Assembly (NCBI RefSeq): GCF_002019635.1
Contig: NZ_KV917371.1
Coordinates: 930,001-994,000, forward strand
Reading direction: 5' to 3'
From: Metabacillus halosaccharovorans
GTDB taxonomy: Bacteria > Bacillota > Bacilli > Bacillales > Bacillaceae
Length of the DNA: 64,000 nucleotides
Shown here: positions 44,270 to 53,150 of the stretch, in pieces
Layout: the number at the start of each line of letters is the position of its first letter
Numbering within the stretch: position 1 is the stretch's first letter
Position numbers and translations under genes: made by a program
Notes under the pieces: model-generated
The model's database searches: none
What the model saw: the letters and a program-made list of their open reading frames with translations, nothing else
Told to the model about the DNA's origin: nothing

Positions 44270-44836
44270 ATGGATATTAGAAGAGTCACTATTTTTGCCT
44301 TTATCTTATTGATTATTTTATTTTTAGGGAGTAAATATGCGTTCGGAAATTTAAATGAAAAGCATGTCACAATCCACAGTCCGCAACGTGAAATCACTAA
44401 GGAATTAACCTCCCCGAATAAAACAGTCTTTTATCAAACAAAGGTTGATCATGTTGCAGTAACCAATCAAACCCATTCAATTGAGGAAATCAAGGCTAAT
44501 TATCAAACTAAATTTGAAGAACTTCAATCAAAAACAAATAGCCAAATTGATACCTTAGTTGAGAAAGCACTCCACGATTTCAAAGCCTACATAAATAAAG
44601 AGCAACCTGATGATTCACTGAAAACACTCTATCAAAGCTATGCTGCTCATGGGCAAAAAATTGAGCAGCATACAGAAGAAGAATTTCAGACGTTATATCA
44701 AAAACTCATAACCGAGCTTGCCCAAAACGGATATCCTGAAGATGAAGCAGAAGAGTTTAAACAAATATATGAACAAGAAAAAGAAGAACGGAAATCAGAA
44801 ATACTCAAACAAGCTCTTTCCCTTGTTCGGGAATAA
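44270..44836 (+). CDS. Membrane-anchored helical protein of unknown function
   Basis: ATG 44270 follows AGGAGG by 9 nt; an ATG at 44234 lies inside the leader hairpin loop. 188 residues: one N-terminal helix (VTIFAFILLIILFLGSKYAF), then an outside part made almost wholly of charged helices with coiled-coil character (FEELQSKTNSQIDTLVEKAL, AEEFKQIYEQEKEERKSEIL). No known domain recognised. Confidence 0.72.
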   Translation: MDIRRVTIFAFILLIILFLGSKYAFGNLNEKHVTIHSPQREITKELTSPNKTVFYQTKVDHVAVTNQTHSIEEIKANYQTKFEELQSKTNSQIDTLVEKALHDFKAYINKEQPDDSLKTLYQSYAAHGQKIEQHTEEEFQTLYQKLITELAQNGYPEDEAEEFKQIYEQEKEERKSEILKQALSLVRE

Positions 44837-44888
44837 AATATTGGGTATTTCCCTTGGTTTTTTAATTAAAATATCTAATTAAATAAGA

Positions 44889-44986
44889 TTTATTTACGAT
44901 TTTTGATTTAATATTTTCGATTCTGGTAACTTATTTTCGATTATAGAAATTTATTTGCGATTTTCACTAACTTATTTTCGATTAGA
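44889..44986. repeat. Five-copy TTATTT-N-CGATT array, 20-21 bp period
   Basis: The CGA core occurs at 44897, 44918, 44938, 44958 and 44979, always within TTATTT/ATATTT-t-CGATT. The spacing of 21, 20, 20 and 21 bp is two helical turns. It lies between converging genes at 44836 and 45122. Confidence 0.75.
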
Positions 44987-45076
44987 CATTTTCCGACAAA
45001 ATTCGCCCCCTCTCCAGGTCTGCACGTGCACATCCTGTGCTACGGAGCTAGATGTTGTGCACATAACTTTAATAAC

Positions 45077-45113
45077 AAAAAAAGCCGTGTGCTACTAAAG
45101 CACACGGCTTTTC
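45077..45113 (-). terminator. Intrinsic terminator
   Basis: AAAGCCGTGTGC pairs with GCACACGGCTTT (loop TACTAAA), with a T tract on the minus strand, just past yaaN. Confidence 0.9.
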
Positions 45114-45121
45114 CTTCTCCT

Positions 45122-46252
45122 CTACATCCCTGCTAATTTCTTCTTCAAATCCGTCTCCATCAGCGCTAAATCCTGTTCTGCTTGAAGTCGCTTTGCACGT
45201 CCTTCTGCTTGAATACGGAGTGTTTCTTCTAGTGTTGAAATCAAGTGGTCTTGAACCTTTTTCAATGTATCTACATCGACAAGTCCTCGCTCGTTTTCCT
45301 TCGCTGTTTCCAGCGTATTAACCTTCAACATTTCCGCGTTTTTCAATAGTAAATCATTCGTTGTTTTTGATACTAGTTTTTGTGCTTCTACTGCGTCTTT
45401 TTGTCGAAGTAGTGTGAGTGCGATGGCTACTTGGTTTTTCCAAAGGGGAATCGCCGTTGTGATGGATGATTGAATTTTTTCGACTAGTGCCTGGTTTGCG
45501 CTTTGAATTAAGCGGATTTGCGGAGCACTTTGCATGGTAACTTGTCTGCTTAGGACAAGATCATGTGTCCGTTTTTCCAAGCGGTCGGCAAATTGCATGA
45601 GATCATTAACCTCCTGAAAGGCCATTTGATCTTGGGTGAGTTCTGCTTTTTTCTTTAACTCAGGGATCGTCTTGTTTTGTAATTCTTCAAGCTTCAGTTC
45701 ACCCGCTGCAATATATACATTTAAAGCATGGAAGTATTCCTTGTTTTGCTCGTAAAGCTGTTCAAGTACTTGGATATCTTGAAGCAGGCCTGTTTTGGAA
45801 TGGTCAAGCTTGACACTAATTCGATCGATTTGGGCTCCTGTTTTTTGGTATTTTGTTAATACCTCTTGAACGGAGTTAGAGATTTTCCCAAACATTTTTG
45901 AGATAAGCCCGCGTTTTTCAGGCTTTAATGCATCAGGGCTCACTTGTTCCAGCTTTTTCATTAAATCTCCAATGATTTGTCCAATTTCACCGGTGTCCTT
46001 TTTTTGGACATGATCAAGCATAGAGTGTGAAAAACTTAGTAGTTTTGATTGAGCTTGTGTTCCGTATAGTGCGATGGCCTGCTGGTTTTTCGGATCAATT
46101 TGCTCAGCTAGCTGAATCGCCTTTTTACGGTTTTCCTCTGGTAAAACATCAAGCAGCTTGGCCGGCTTTTCTGCTTCTGGTTCTTTATTTACAACAAGCT
46201 CCTCTTCCCCAAACGGGTTTGATAGCAAATCATCAAGTTGATTATGACTCAT
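45122..46252 (-). CDS. yaaN: TelA/YaaN family protein
   Basis: 376 residues, almost all helical, cytoplasmic. PF05816-type pattern with [58 protein letters not shown] and [17 protein letters not shown]. Family members are linked to tellurite or lantibiotic resistance; the biochemical role is unclear. It sits 16 nt after xpaC, the pairing known from Bacillus subtilis. Confidence 0.9.
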   Translation of the reverse strand: MSHNQLDDLLSNPFGEEELVVNKEPEAEKPAKLLDVLPEENRKKAIQLAEQIDPKNQQAIALYGTQAQSKLLSFSHSMLDHVQKKDTGEIGQIIGDLMKKLEQVSPDALKPEKRGLISKMFGKISNSVQEVLTKYQKTGAQIDRISVKLDHSKTGLLQDIQVLEQLYEQNKEYFHALNVYIAAGELKLEELQNKTIPELKKKAELTQDQMAFQEVNDLMQFADRLEKRTHDLVLSRQVTMQSAPQIRLIQSANQALVEKIQSSITTAIPLWKNQVAIALTLLRQKDAVEAQKLVSKTTNDLLLKNAEMLKVNTLETAKENERGLVDVDTLKKVQDHLISTLEETLRIQAEGRAKRLQAEQDLALMETDLKKKLAGM

Positions 46253-46268
46253 AAATTAGTGCCTCCTC

Positions 46269-46898
46269 TTATTTTTTCACCGTTTTATCGATTGTTAACT
46301 TTGCAACATCCAATTCAAAATTCAACTGAGATATATCCTTCGATAACACATCATGTAAATCCTGTTCAAGTGAGTCAGAAAGCTGTGAAATCGTACGACG
46401 TGTTTCTGTTAATGATTGTGACAGCTCTTTTGTTTTCGAAGGCTGGCCAGCTAAAAATGCATACTTTTCACTTAGCTCAACAAGAGAATCCAGATGTGAA
46501 TAATAAAATGATTCTGCTAAATAAAAGCGCTTTGGCTCTTTTTTCGTGATGGTATAGATTCGATTTACTACTCGGTACATCTCTATGTTTTGTTTTATCG
46601 TTGAAATCGTTCGTATGCTAAAAAGTGCCTTGCGCAGACGCTTTATTTTCTGATCCGCTTCTTTTAGATGTCTCTTAATATAGGCATACTCTTTTCTTGA
46701 CAGCTGATTTTGCTTTAAGAAATGCTGATGAGTGAGCGCCTTTGTTGAAAAAAATACAGCAGTCCCTCCCCCTATGGCATATGCACTTGACCAAAGAAAC
46801 GCTTGATCTAACGGAAAAAAGCTAACCAACCAAATTGTTCCCGTTGACATGGTTGCAGCTGTTGATTGTATAAAAAAATGGACAACTTGCTTCATCAT
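46269..46898 (-). CDS. xpaC: XpaC family membrane protein
   Basis: 209 residues. N-terminal membrane hairpin (STGTIWLVSFFPL, AYAIGGGTAVFFS), then a helical domain with YIKRHLKEADQKIKRLRKAL and RFYLAESFYYSHLDSLVELS. It matches the family named for hydrolysis of 5-bromo-4-chloroindolyl phosphate. Its function is still unclear. Operon with yaaN. Confidence 0.88.
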   Translation of the reverse strand: MMKQVVHFFIQSTAATMSTGTIWLVSFFPLDQAFLWSSAYAIGGGTAVFFSTKALTHQHFLKQNQLSRKEYAYIKRHLKEADQKIKRLRKALFSIRTISTIKQNIEMYRVVNRIYTITKKEPKRFYLAESFYYSHLDSLVELSEKYAFLAGQPSKTKELSQSLTETRRTISQLSDSLEQDLHDVLSKDISQLNFELDVAKLTIDKTVKK

Positions 46899-47095
46899 TA
46901 TCGTCTCCTATAGATAACTTTCACTTCTTATTAAATAGTACGATTGAAGCACGTGATAAGTTTCATTTTTCATTAAGTTTTCGCCTATTTACTTGAACAT
47001 ACTTCAGCTTTTGACTAAAATCAAATTTTGTATACTTTGCTCATCGTAAAAACTTAGTTTAATATAGAGAATGGATTAGAAAAGAATGATAGGTG

Positions 47096-48943
47096 ATGAA
47101 AGTGGAACCAAGACGTAATGACCCGTGTATATGCGGAAGCGGGAAAAAATATAAAAAGTGCTGTATGAAGAAATCAAGTGTTATTCAGCTGCACGAAGTA
47201 AAGGAAGAGCGTTTTTATCAGCAAAAGCATATGCTGACACTTAAAATAAAGGATTTCATTTATAAAGAGCTTCCTGCTAGTCAGCAATACAAATTATTTA
47301 GTGAGTTTAAAAGAAGAACGGAGCACACTCTATCTAGTAAAAATGAAAATCCATTTTTTGAGTTCTGGCTTATCTTTTTCCATCGTTATGAAAATGGGTT
47401 GCGTGGGATTGAATGGTTTATTTCAACCCAAGAGAAACGTCTTTCACAGGATGAACTTGAGATGGCTCAAACATGGAAGTCTCTGACTCCAAAGCTGGTT
47501 CAAGCTGTTGACCATGATGAAAAAAGCGTCATTTTCAAGGATATGATGACAAACGAAACATATCCTCTAGCAAAAATGCAGGAAAACCTTAAAGACACGG
47601 TTGCACCTTGGAGCAGTACATTCGCTCTGATTGAGCAATTTGACTCTTTATCCTATTTTAACGGAGTCCGAATCGTTCAAGGCCCGGAAAACATTGAAAA
47701 AGCGATAAATGTGATAACAGAGCTTCAAAAAGAACAGAATCTATCTGTCGAACAAGTGATGATGGATTACTATCCTGAAGTGTTGGCTGCCTTTAATATG
47801 GCAAAGGTTCGGGAAATCACCGAAAAAAGTGAAATTACACAATATATCAATAGATATCAGATCCTTAATCAGCAAGCACTGTTCGATCTGCTCCAAGCTG
47901 AGCCTCACTTTTTAATCGACAAATGGGAGAACCAGCTGAAAGTAAGTAATTGGGTGAATGCTTGGTATCAATATACGGACAATGCACTAACAGAACCAAT
48001 CAATATTGGCAATGTGATTGGAACTCTCACAATTGAGGGTAATACGTTAACATACATCACCCTTAAAGAGGATACGATAGAAGAATTACAATCAATCTTT
48101 CATTCAGGTCTCATGACATTGCAGGATGAGCAACAGAAAACAATGGAGGTCCCGAAAACGGTTGAGCTGAAAAACACAGTTGCGTCTATACCGGAGGGTG
48201 CTCCACAATATATGCTGCTTTACGCTAACCATGATGTACGTTTAGATTTAGATTTGAAGCTTCCACTATTCGGAGACAAATCTGTACTAGACTTAGTGAA
48301 TGAAGGACAAACAGATGTGGTTGAAGCATATTTACAACAGAGAGAAAACAATTTATTTACGCAAGCACAGCGTGAATTCAAGCAAATTGAGATCACAGCT
48401 GATTTCAACAGTGTCCGAAAAGAACTCGGCCTGCCACTTTCACCATTTGTCACAGGTGGAACTGAGCGGGTCACAACCATAACCGAAATTGTCTCGACAA
48501 GTGAAGGAAAAACACTCGTTAAAGAAGAAGATATCCCTGTGTATGAATTAATAGGATTCACTCCATCAACAGTAAATACCTTTTATTCAGAAGACCTTGT
48601 TACGTTCTTCAAGGAAAAAACAGATGGGAAATCAGACCTCACATTACGAAAATATCGAAACTGTTTATTTGATTTAAGAGAAATTCTAGAAGGACATGCA
48701 GTTGACAGCTGGGATGCATGTGACGAGGATTTCTGGATGCAAGTATGCTTAAGAGACCTCCCCTCACTCTATAACCCAATGAGCAAAACCGTTGTAAAGG
48801 ACTTTATTAGCACAATAAAAGCTCTGACGAAATGGCTTGTGAAAGAAGAAAAAGCAACAGCGATTGCAAAAGCAGTTGGTCATATTGCAAAAGATGCTGA
48901 GGAACAATTAATTGAGTATGTAGAAGGACAAAAAGTGAAATAG
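47096..48943 (+). CDS. SEC-C motif protein of unknown function
   Basis: About 615 residues. The N-terminus PRRNDPCICGSGKKYKKCCM is a SEC-C zinc-binding motif, as in the SecA tail. The rest is unrecognised: mixed helix and strand up to about 500, then a C-terminal helical region (LTLRKYRNCLFDLREILEGH, STIKALTKWLVKEEKATAIA) that looks like a SAM-like integrase N-domain fold. The start could be ATG 47096 or GTG 47102; AGGTG lies at 47091-47095. Cytoplasmic. Confidence 0.78.
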   Translation: MKVEPRRNDPCICGSGKKYKKCCMKKSSVIQLHEVKEERFYQQKHMLTLKIKDFIYKELPASQQYKLFSEFKRRTEHTLSSKNENPFFEFWLIFFHRYENGLRGIEWFISTQEKRLSQDELEMAQTWKSLTPKLVQAVDHDEKSVIFKDMMTNETYPLAKMQENLKDTVAPWSSTFALIEQFDSLSYFNGVRIVQGPENIEKAINVITELQKEQNLSVEQVMMDYYPEVLAAFNMAKVREITEKSEITQYINRYQILNQQALFDLLQAEPHFLIDKWENQLKVSNWVNAWYQYTDNALTEPINIGNVIGTLTIEGNTLTYITLKEDTIEELQSIFHSGLMTLQDEQQKTMEVPKTVELKNTVASIPEGAPQYMLLYANHDVRLDLDLKLPLFGDKSVLDLVNEGQTDVVEAYLQQRENNLFTQAQREFKQIEITADFNSVRKELGLPLSPFVTGGTERVTTITEIVSTSEGKTLVKEEDIPVYELIGFTPSTVNTFYSEDLVTFFKEKTDGKSDLTLRKYRNCLFDLREILEGHAVDSWDACDEDFWMQVCLRDLPSLYNPMSKTVVKDFISTIKALTKWLVKEEKATAIAKAVGHIAKDAEEQLIEYVEGQKVK

Positions 48944-48950
48944 TTTATTG

Positions 48951-48992
48951 AAAGGGACTTTCTCCTGGGATCAGGGGCAAGTCCCTTTTTTA
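48951..48992 (+). terminator. Intrinsic terminator
   Basis: AAAGGGACTT pairs with AAGTCCCTTT, followed by T tract. Confidence 0.85.
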
Positions 48993-49082
48993 AAAGAAGA
49001 TTTTTTTGAAGGTTCTTTACCCAAAACTATGTAGGTTGATTGGAGCGGAAATCAACCTACACAACACTAATTATGATCCTAC

Positions 49083-49107
49083 AAAAAAAGAGCGCGAACC
49101 CGCACTC
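49083..49107 (-). terminator. Intrinsic terminator
   Basis: On the minus strand GAGTGCG-GGTT-CGCGCTC is followed by T7, just past the stop of the BrnQ gene. Confidence 0.8.
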
Positions 49108-49110
49108 TCC

Positions 49111-50427
49111 CTACGCAGCAACCTCTTCAAAATCAGGTTGACTATATATTTTTCTCATAAAAAAACCAACTATCACTCCCACAAGCGCCGGTAAAATCCA
49201 GCCAACACCCTGCTCATAAAGAGGAATTACCCCTAACACATCATCTAACATCCCATTTAAAAACGTTGTATTAATCGTTTCAATCACACTAAATACAGCT
49301 GTGAAAATCGTTGCAACCAAATAAACAGAATGACCTACCCTGTTGCCAACAAGGCCAAGCAAAATTAAGACAACCGCGATCGGATAAATAGCTCCTAAAA
49401 TCGGAACAGAAATCGATAATATCTGGTTCAGACCTAAATTCGCAACCAATAAGCTAAGCACAGCAAGAATCACTGCCCACTTTTTGTACGAAAGCTTTGG
49501 AAAAAGCGTTGAAAAATATTGACTGCATGAAATGATGAGTCCGATACATACGCATAAACAAGCCAAAGTAAAAAGTAAACCAAGCAAGATAATTCCAATA
49601 CTTCCAAATAATTCATTCATCACAATCGTTAATACTCCTGCCCCATTTTCAGCCGCACCAAGAGATGCGCTTGATGCACCAAGGAATCCAAGAATCGTAT
49701 AAATTGAAGCAAGCAATATACCAGCACCTAGACCTGCAAAGCCCATATATTTTGAAACAAGCTTTGTATCTTGTACTCCTTTAGAACGGATCGTATTCGC
49801 GACAACAATTCCAAACACCAATGCAGCTAGTGCATCCATTGTTAAATAGCCATCCATAAACCCTTGGAAAAACGAATTATCCTGATATGCACCTGTTGCT
49901 ACAGTAAATTCCCCCATCGGTGTAATCAGGCTTTTCACAAAAATGAGTGCAATCATGATTAACAAGATAGGTGTTAATAGCTTTCCAAACCGATCAACAA
50001 GTTTTGATGGTTGTAAGCTTAACCACAATGTTACAGCGAAAAAAATGACTGTATACACAGCTAACATGACGGGTTGATTCATCAATGTTTCAGGTAAAAA
50101 TGGCTTCATCCCCATTTCATAAGCAATCGAACCTGCTCTTGGAATCGCCAAACCAGGTCCAATGGAAACATAGATTAATAATGGAAATAGAAAGGCAAAA
50201 ATTGGATGAACACGGTTTGCGAGTGTATGAAAACTGCCAGCCTTGGCAACAGCTAGAACACCAAGAATTGGCAAACCTACTGCAGTTGTAATAAAGCCAG
50301 CGAGAGAAAGCCACACATCTTCTCCTGCAGAACTACCTAAAAATGCTGGAAAGATAAGGTTTCCTGCACCAAAAAACATCGAAAAAAGCATAAAACTAAT
50401 AAAAATAAGTTCATTTTTCTTTAGCAT
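49111..50427 (-). CDS. brnQ: Branched-chain amino acid:Na+ symporter, copy 1
   Basis: ATG 50427 is chosen with AAGGAG 10 nt upstream; a TTG at 50436 lies against that site. 438 residues, about 12 membrane helices. The N-terminal signature LMLFSMFFGAGNLIFPAFLG-like pattern is present (FISFMLFSMFFGAGNLIFPA), with PGLAIPRAGSIAYEMG and SLQPSKLVDRFGK. Imports Leu, Ile and Val. Divergent from a second BrnQ gene. No T-box leader is seen. Confidence 0.93.
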   Translation of the reverse strand: MLKKNELIFISFMLFSMFFGAGNLIFPAFLGSSAGEDVWLSLAGFITTAVGLPILGVLAVAKAGSFHTLANRVHPIFAFLFPLLIYVSIGPGLAIPRAGSIAYEMGMKPFLPETLMNQPVMLAVYTVIFFAVTLWLSLQPSKLVDRFGKLLTPILLIMIALIFVKSLITPMGEFTVATGAYQDNSFFQGFMDGYLTMDALAALVFGIVVANTIRSKGVQDTKLVSKYMGFAGLGAGILLASIYTILGFLGASSASLGAAENGAGVLTIVMNELFGSIGIILLGLLFTLACLCVCIGLIISCSQYFSTLFPKLSYKKWAVILAVLSLLVANLGLNQILSISVPILGAIYPIAVVLILLGLVGNRVGHSVYLVATIFTAVFSVIETINTTFLNGMLDDVLGVIPLYEQGVGWILPALVGVIVGFFMRKIYSQPDFEEVAA

Positions 50428-50663
50428 GGTTACCAAGCTCCTTCCGTATAATAGGCGAATTATAACAAGGAGCTTCTATAAAATCTAGTCAATTAAAAAT
50501 AGATAGAGTATTAAAACAATTATGATTATTCTAATATAAATAATTTAATTGGAAGTTATTATAAAATTTATTTTTTTCTATAAAATTCTTATAATTTATG
50601 CTAAACTATCCTTTGTGTCGAAATTTAGGGAATTTTATTAATATAGCTTTTCAGGAGGAAATT

Positions 50664-51974
50664 ATGAAACAATCACAATCCGGTAAGCAAACACTTGTTA
50701 TCGGTTTAATGCTATTTGCGCTCTTTTTTGGAGCTGGAAATATGATTTTCCCACCAGCATTGGGACAACAGGCCGGAGTCCATACTTGGACAGCCATTTT
50801 AGGATTTTTAATTACCGGAGTTGGTCTACCATTCTTAGGAATTGTTGCGATTGCACTATCAGGTAATGACATTCAAACAATCGGAAACAAAGTTCACCCA
50901 ACATTTGGTCTGATTTTTCCGATTATTTTGTATTTAACAATTGGTCCCTTTTTCGGAATTCCAAGAACGGGGACAGTTTCTTATGAAATCAGTGTTATAC
51001 CGTTTCTTCCGGAACAATTAATAGATACAAAAACACCTCTATTAATTTATACCATCATCTATTTTGCGATTACGTATTGGTTATCATTAAATCCGAGCAA
51101 ATTAGTTGACCGAATTGGAAAAATACTGACACCTGCTTTATTAACTATACTTGTTATCCTAACTGGAAAAGCACTGCTCACACCGATGGGAAGTTTTCAA
51201 GAGCCACAAGGTGATTATGTAGATGGTGCGTTTTTCAAGGGATTTTTAGAAGGATATTTAACAATGGATACGTTAAGTGCTCTTGTATTTGGTATCGTCG
51301 TGATTTCTTCCATTAAAGAGCAGGGAATAAAAGATCGATTTGCCATTACGAAGGTATGTATAAAGGCAGGACTTATCGCAAGCGCAGGGCTTGTGTTTGT
51401 TTATGCGTCACTAGCGTTTATCGGTGCTTCAAGCGTATCATCAATAGGATATCTAGACAACGGAGGCGCTATTTTATCCTCAACAGCCAGTGTTTTATTC
51501 GGTCCTCTAGGAAAAATAGTGCTGGGACTTGCCATCACATTTGCTTGTTTAACAACAAGTGTGGGCTTGATATCTGCTTGCGGAAACTATCTATCAAAGG
51601 CGTTTCCAAAATTAAGCTATAAACAAATCGTTCTTATTTTATCTATATTCAGTACATGTGTAGCGAACTTCGGCTTATCACAACTGATTTCTTTGTCAGT
51701 TCCATTGTTAACAGCTCTCTATCCTTTAGCGATTGTTTTGATTCTGTTATCATTTTTAGAGTATGTACTACCAGCAAAATCAATTGTATACATCATTAGT
51801 TTAAGTATCACGGCCGTTTTCAGTATCATTGATGGATTGAAGGCAGCTGGTGTGAATGTGGATGGATTGAATTTAGATTTTATCCCGTTATTTACGATTG
51901 GAATTGGTTGGTTTGTACCTGCGGTTATTGGTATAGTAGTCGGGTATGTGATTAGTATGGTAAATAGAGCTTAG
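50664..51974 (+). CDS. brnQ: Branched-chain amino acid:Na+ symporter, copy 2
   Basis: ATG 50664 behind AGGAGG. 436 residues, about 12 membrane helices, with LMLFALFFGAGNMIFPPALG, PFFGIPRTGTVSYEIS and LNPSKLVDRIGK. Same family as its divergent neighbour but clearly different in sequence, so an old duplication or separate origin. Shared upstream region 50437-50597 is very AT-rich and may hold CodY-type sites, but no clean match was found. Confidence 0.93.
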   Translation: MKQSQSGKQTLVIGLMLFALFFGAGNMIFPPALGQQAGVHTWTAILGFLITGVGLPFLGIVAIALSGNDIQTIGNKVHPTFGLIFPIILYLTIGPFFGIPRTGTVSYEISVIPFLPEQLIDTKTPLLIYTIIYFAITYWLSLNPSKLVDRIGKILTPALLTILVILTGKALLTPMGSFQEPQGDYVDGAFFKGFLEGYLTMDTLSALVFGIVVISSIKEQGIKDRFAITKVCIKAGLIASAGLVFVYASLAFIGASSVSSIGYLDNGGAILSSTASVLFGPLGKIVLGLAITFACLTTSVGLISACGNYLSKAFPKLSYKQIVLILSIFSTCVANFGLSQLISLSVPLLTALYPLAIVLILLSFLEYVLPAKSIVYIISLSITAVFSIIDGLKAAGVNVDGLNLDFIPLFTIGIGWFVPAVIGIVVGYVISMVNRA

Positions 51975-52002
51975 CCCTGGGAGGATTTCTTTCAGGGTTT
52001 TT
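51975..52002 (+). terminator. Intrinsic terminator
   Basis: CCCTG pairs with CAGGG, followed by T5. It starts directly after the stop codon. Confidence 0.65.
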
Positions 52003-52024
52003 GGTGTTTTGTTGCATTTAAAAA

Positions 52025-52160
52025 CTTAGTCCGTTGCATTGCGCTCCAGACACAAGATTCGCCGGGGAGGAATTCGAGCTTCCTCGGCTTCGCCTGCGGG
52101 GTCTCGACCTTTCCTCTACTTCCCGCAGGAGTCAAGTGTCTTCCGCTCCAGTCCACTATT
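52025..52160. repeat. Bacillus-type GC-rich intergenic repeat
   Basis: Inverted ends CGCTCCAGACACAA...AAGTGTCTTCCGCTCC enclose GGGGTCTCGACC and CTTCCCGCAGGAGTC. The high GC stands out from the flanks. I recall this element as frequent between Bacillus genes. It lies close upstream of the 52269 gene. Confidence 0.75.
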
Positions 52161-52268
52161 AGCTTTAAAAATATTAAAACCGAACAGCCCTTTATTTATA
52201 TTTATTTAATAGAAGCTAATATCTGTGAATACACTTTATTAGGGATCTACTTTAAGGAGCTGAGAACT

Positions 52269-53048
52269 ATTCGGTACATTCGATTAAAGGCCGCTATTAA
52301 TGAAGAGCAAATACATAATCGTCTTCTTTATCAGCCTGAGATTATGGAGCTTCATTTAACAGAAAAAAACCTGTATCATCCTCATGAAATCGTTGATTAT
52401 ATTCGTCTGTTAAAAGCAAGAGGAATTCGCGTCTACCTTCATCATCCAATGAAACACCACGGTCGGTATTTAGATATTATTAGCTCCAGTCCGGAGATGC
52501 GCCAATTTTATAATTGGTCCAGTGAACTTATTGCATCTATTTGTAAGCAGGAAAACATCAAATGTATTATTCATTGTCATTACTCAGATTCTGATAGCTC
52601 CAGATTCGCGGATAAAGGAAAGCGGTATGAAACAAGAAAACGTATTGAGGAAATTCTCCATATTTGTGATCAATCATTTTTATGGGAGGATACAACAGAA
52701 GGAATTTTTTCAGCACAGAATCCACATCTGCTTGATGAAATTGTCCGTCCCCTTCATTTGCCTTTAAATATTGATATCAGCCATACCTTTATTGCGTTAA
52801 AAGGAAATAATCGAGCGTTGGAGCAACATCTGAAAACATATGCTTCATACGCTGACTACTTTCACCTTGTTGACTCACTTGGTATAGAGCATGATTCATT
52901 GCCACTCGGAAAAGGAAACATCAACTGGGCAATGGTGAAGCCTTTCATTGGTGACAAAGATTTTATTTTTGAGATTGATTTAAGTGAAAGTCAATTTCTG
53001 GACTGTCGATTGATGATTGAAAGTGCTGAGTATTTTAGTAGAATTTAA
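52269..53048 (+). CDS. TIM-barrel sugar-phosphate isomerase/epimerase-like protein
   Basis: The only ATG in frame with the conserved body is 52344, which lacks a ribosome binding site and would cut the first barrel strand. The frame stays open upstream and includes RYIRLKAAINEEQIHNRLLY, a plausible first strand and helix. AAGGAG at 52254-52259 is 9 nt before ATT 52269, so ATT is my choice. The body has IMELHLTEKNLYHPHEIVDY, RVYLHHPMKHHGRYLDII, IKCIIHCHYSDSDS, LWEDTTEGIFSAQNP, LNIDISHTFIALKG and YFHLVDSLGIEHDSL. Conserved His, Glu and Asp fit metal binding as in AP-endonuclease-2-type isomerases. The substrate is unknown. Confidence 0.75.
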   Translation: MRYIRLKAAINEEQIHNRLLYQPEIMELHLTEKNLYHPHEIVDYIRLLKARGIRVYLHHPMKHHGRYLDIISSSPEMRQFYNWSSELIASICKQENIKCIIHCHYSDSDSSRFADKGKRYETRKRIEEILHICDQSFLWEDTTEGIFSAQNPHLLDEIVRPLHLPLNIDISHTFIALKGNNRALEQHLKTYASYADYFHLVDSLGIEHDSLPLGKGNINWAMVKPFIGDKDFIFEIDLSESQFLDCRLMIESAEYFSRI

Positions 53049-53051
53049 GAA

Positions 53052-53086
53052 AAACAGCAGCAAAACACAATATGCTGCTGTTTTTC
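53052..53086 (+). terminator. Intrinsic terminator
   Basis: AACAGCAGC pairs with GCTGCTGTT, followed by a T tract. Confidence 0.85.
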
Positions 53087-53120
53087 TTGTATCCCCCATC
53101 CAACCTTAACCAACAAAGTA

Positions 53121-53148
53121 AAAACCCCTGCAGATCTCTCCGCAAGGG
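53121..53148 (-). terminator. Intrinsic terminator
   Basis: On the minus strand CCCTTGC pairs with GCAGGGG, then T5. It ends the GGDEF-EAL gene. Confidence 0.75.
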
Positions 53149-53150
53149 CT

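Noticed and set aside
50437-50663. T-box or other amino-acid riboswitch ahead of the BrnQ genes
   Set aside because: No specifier loop, no conserved T-box sequence and no terminator/anti-terminator pair could be found.
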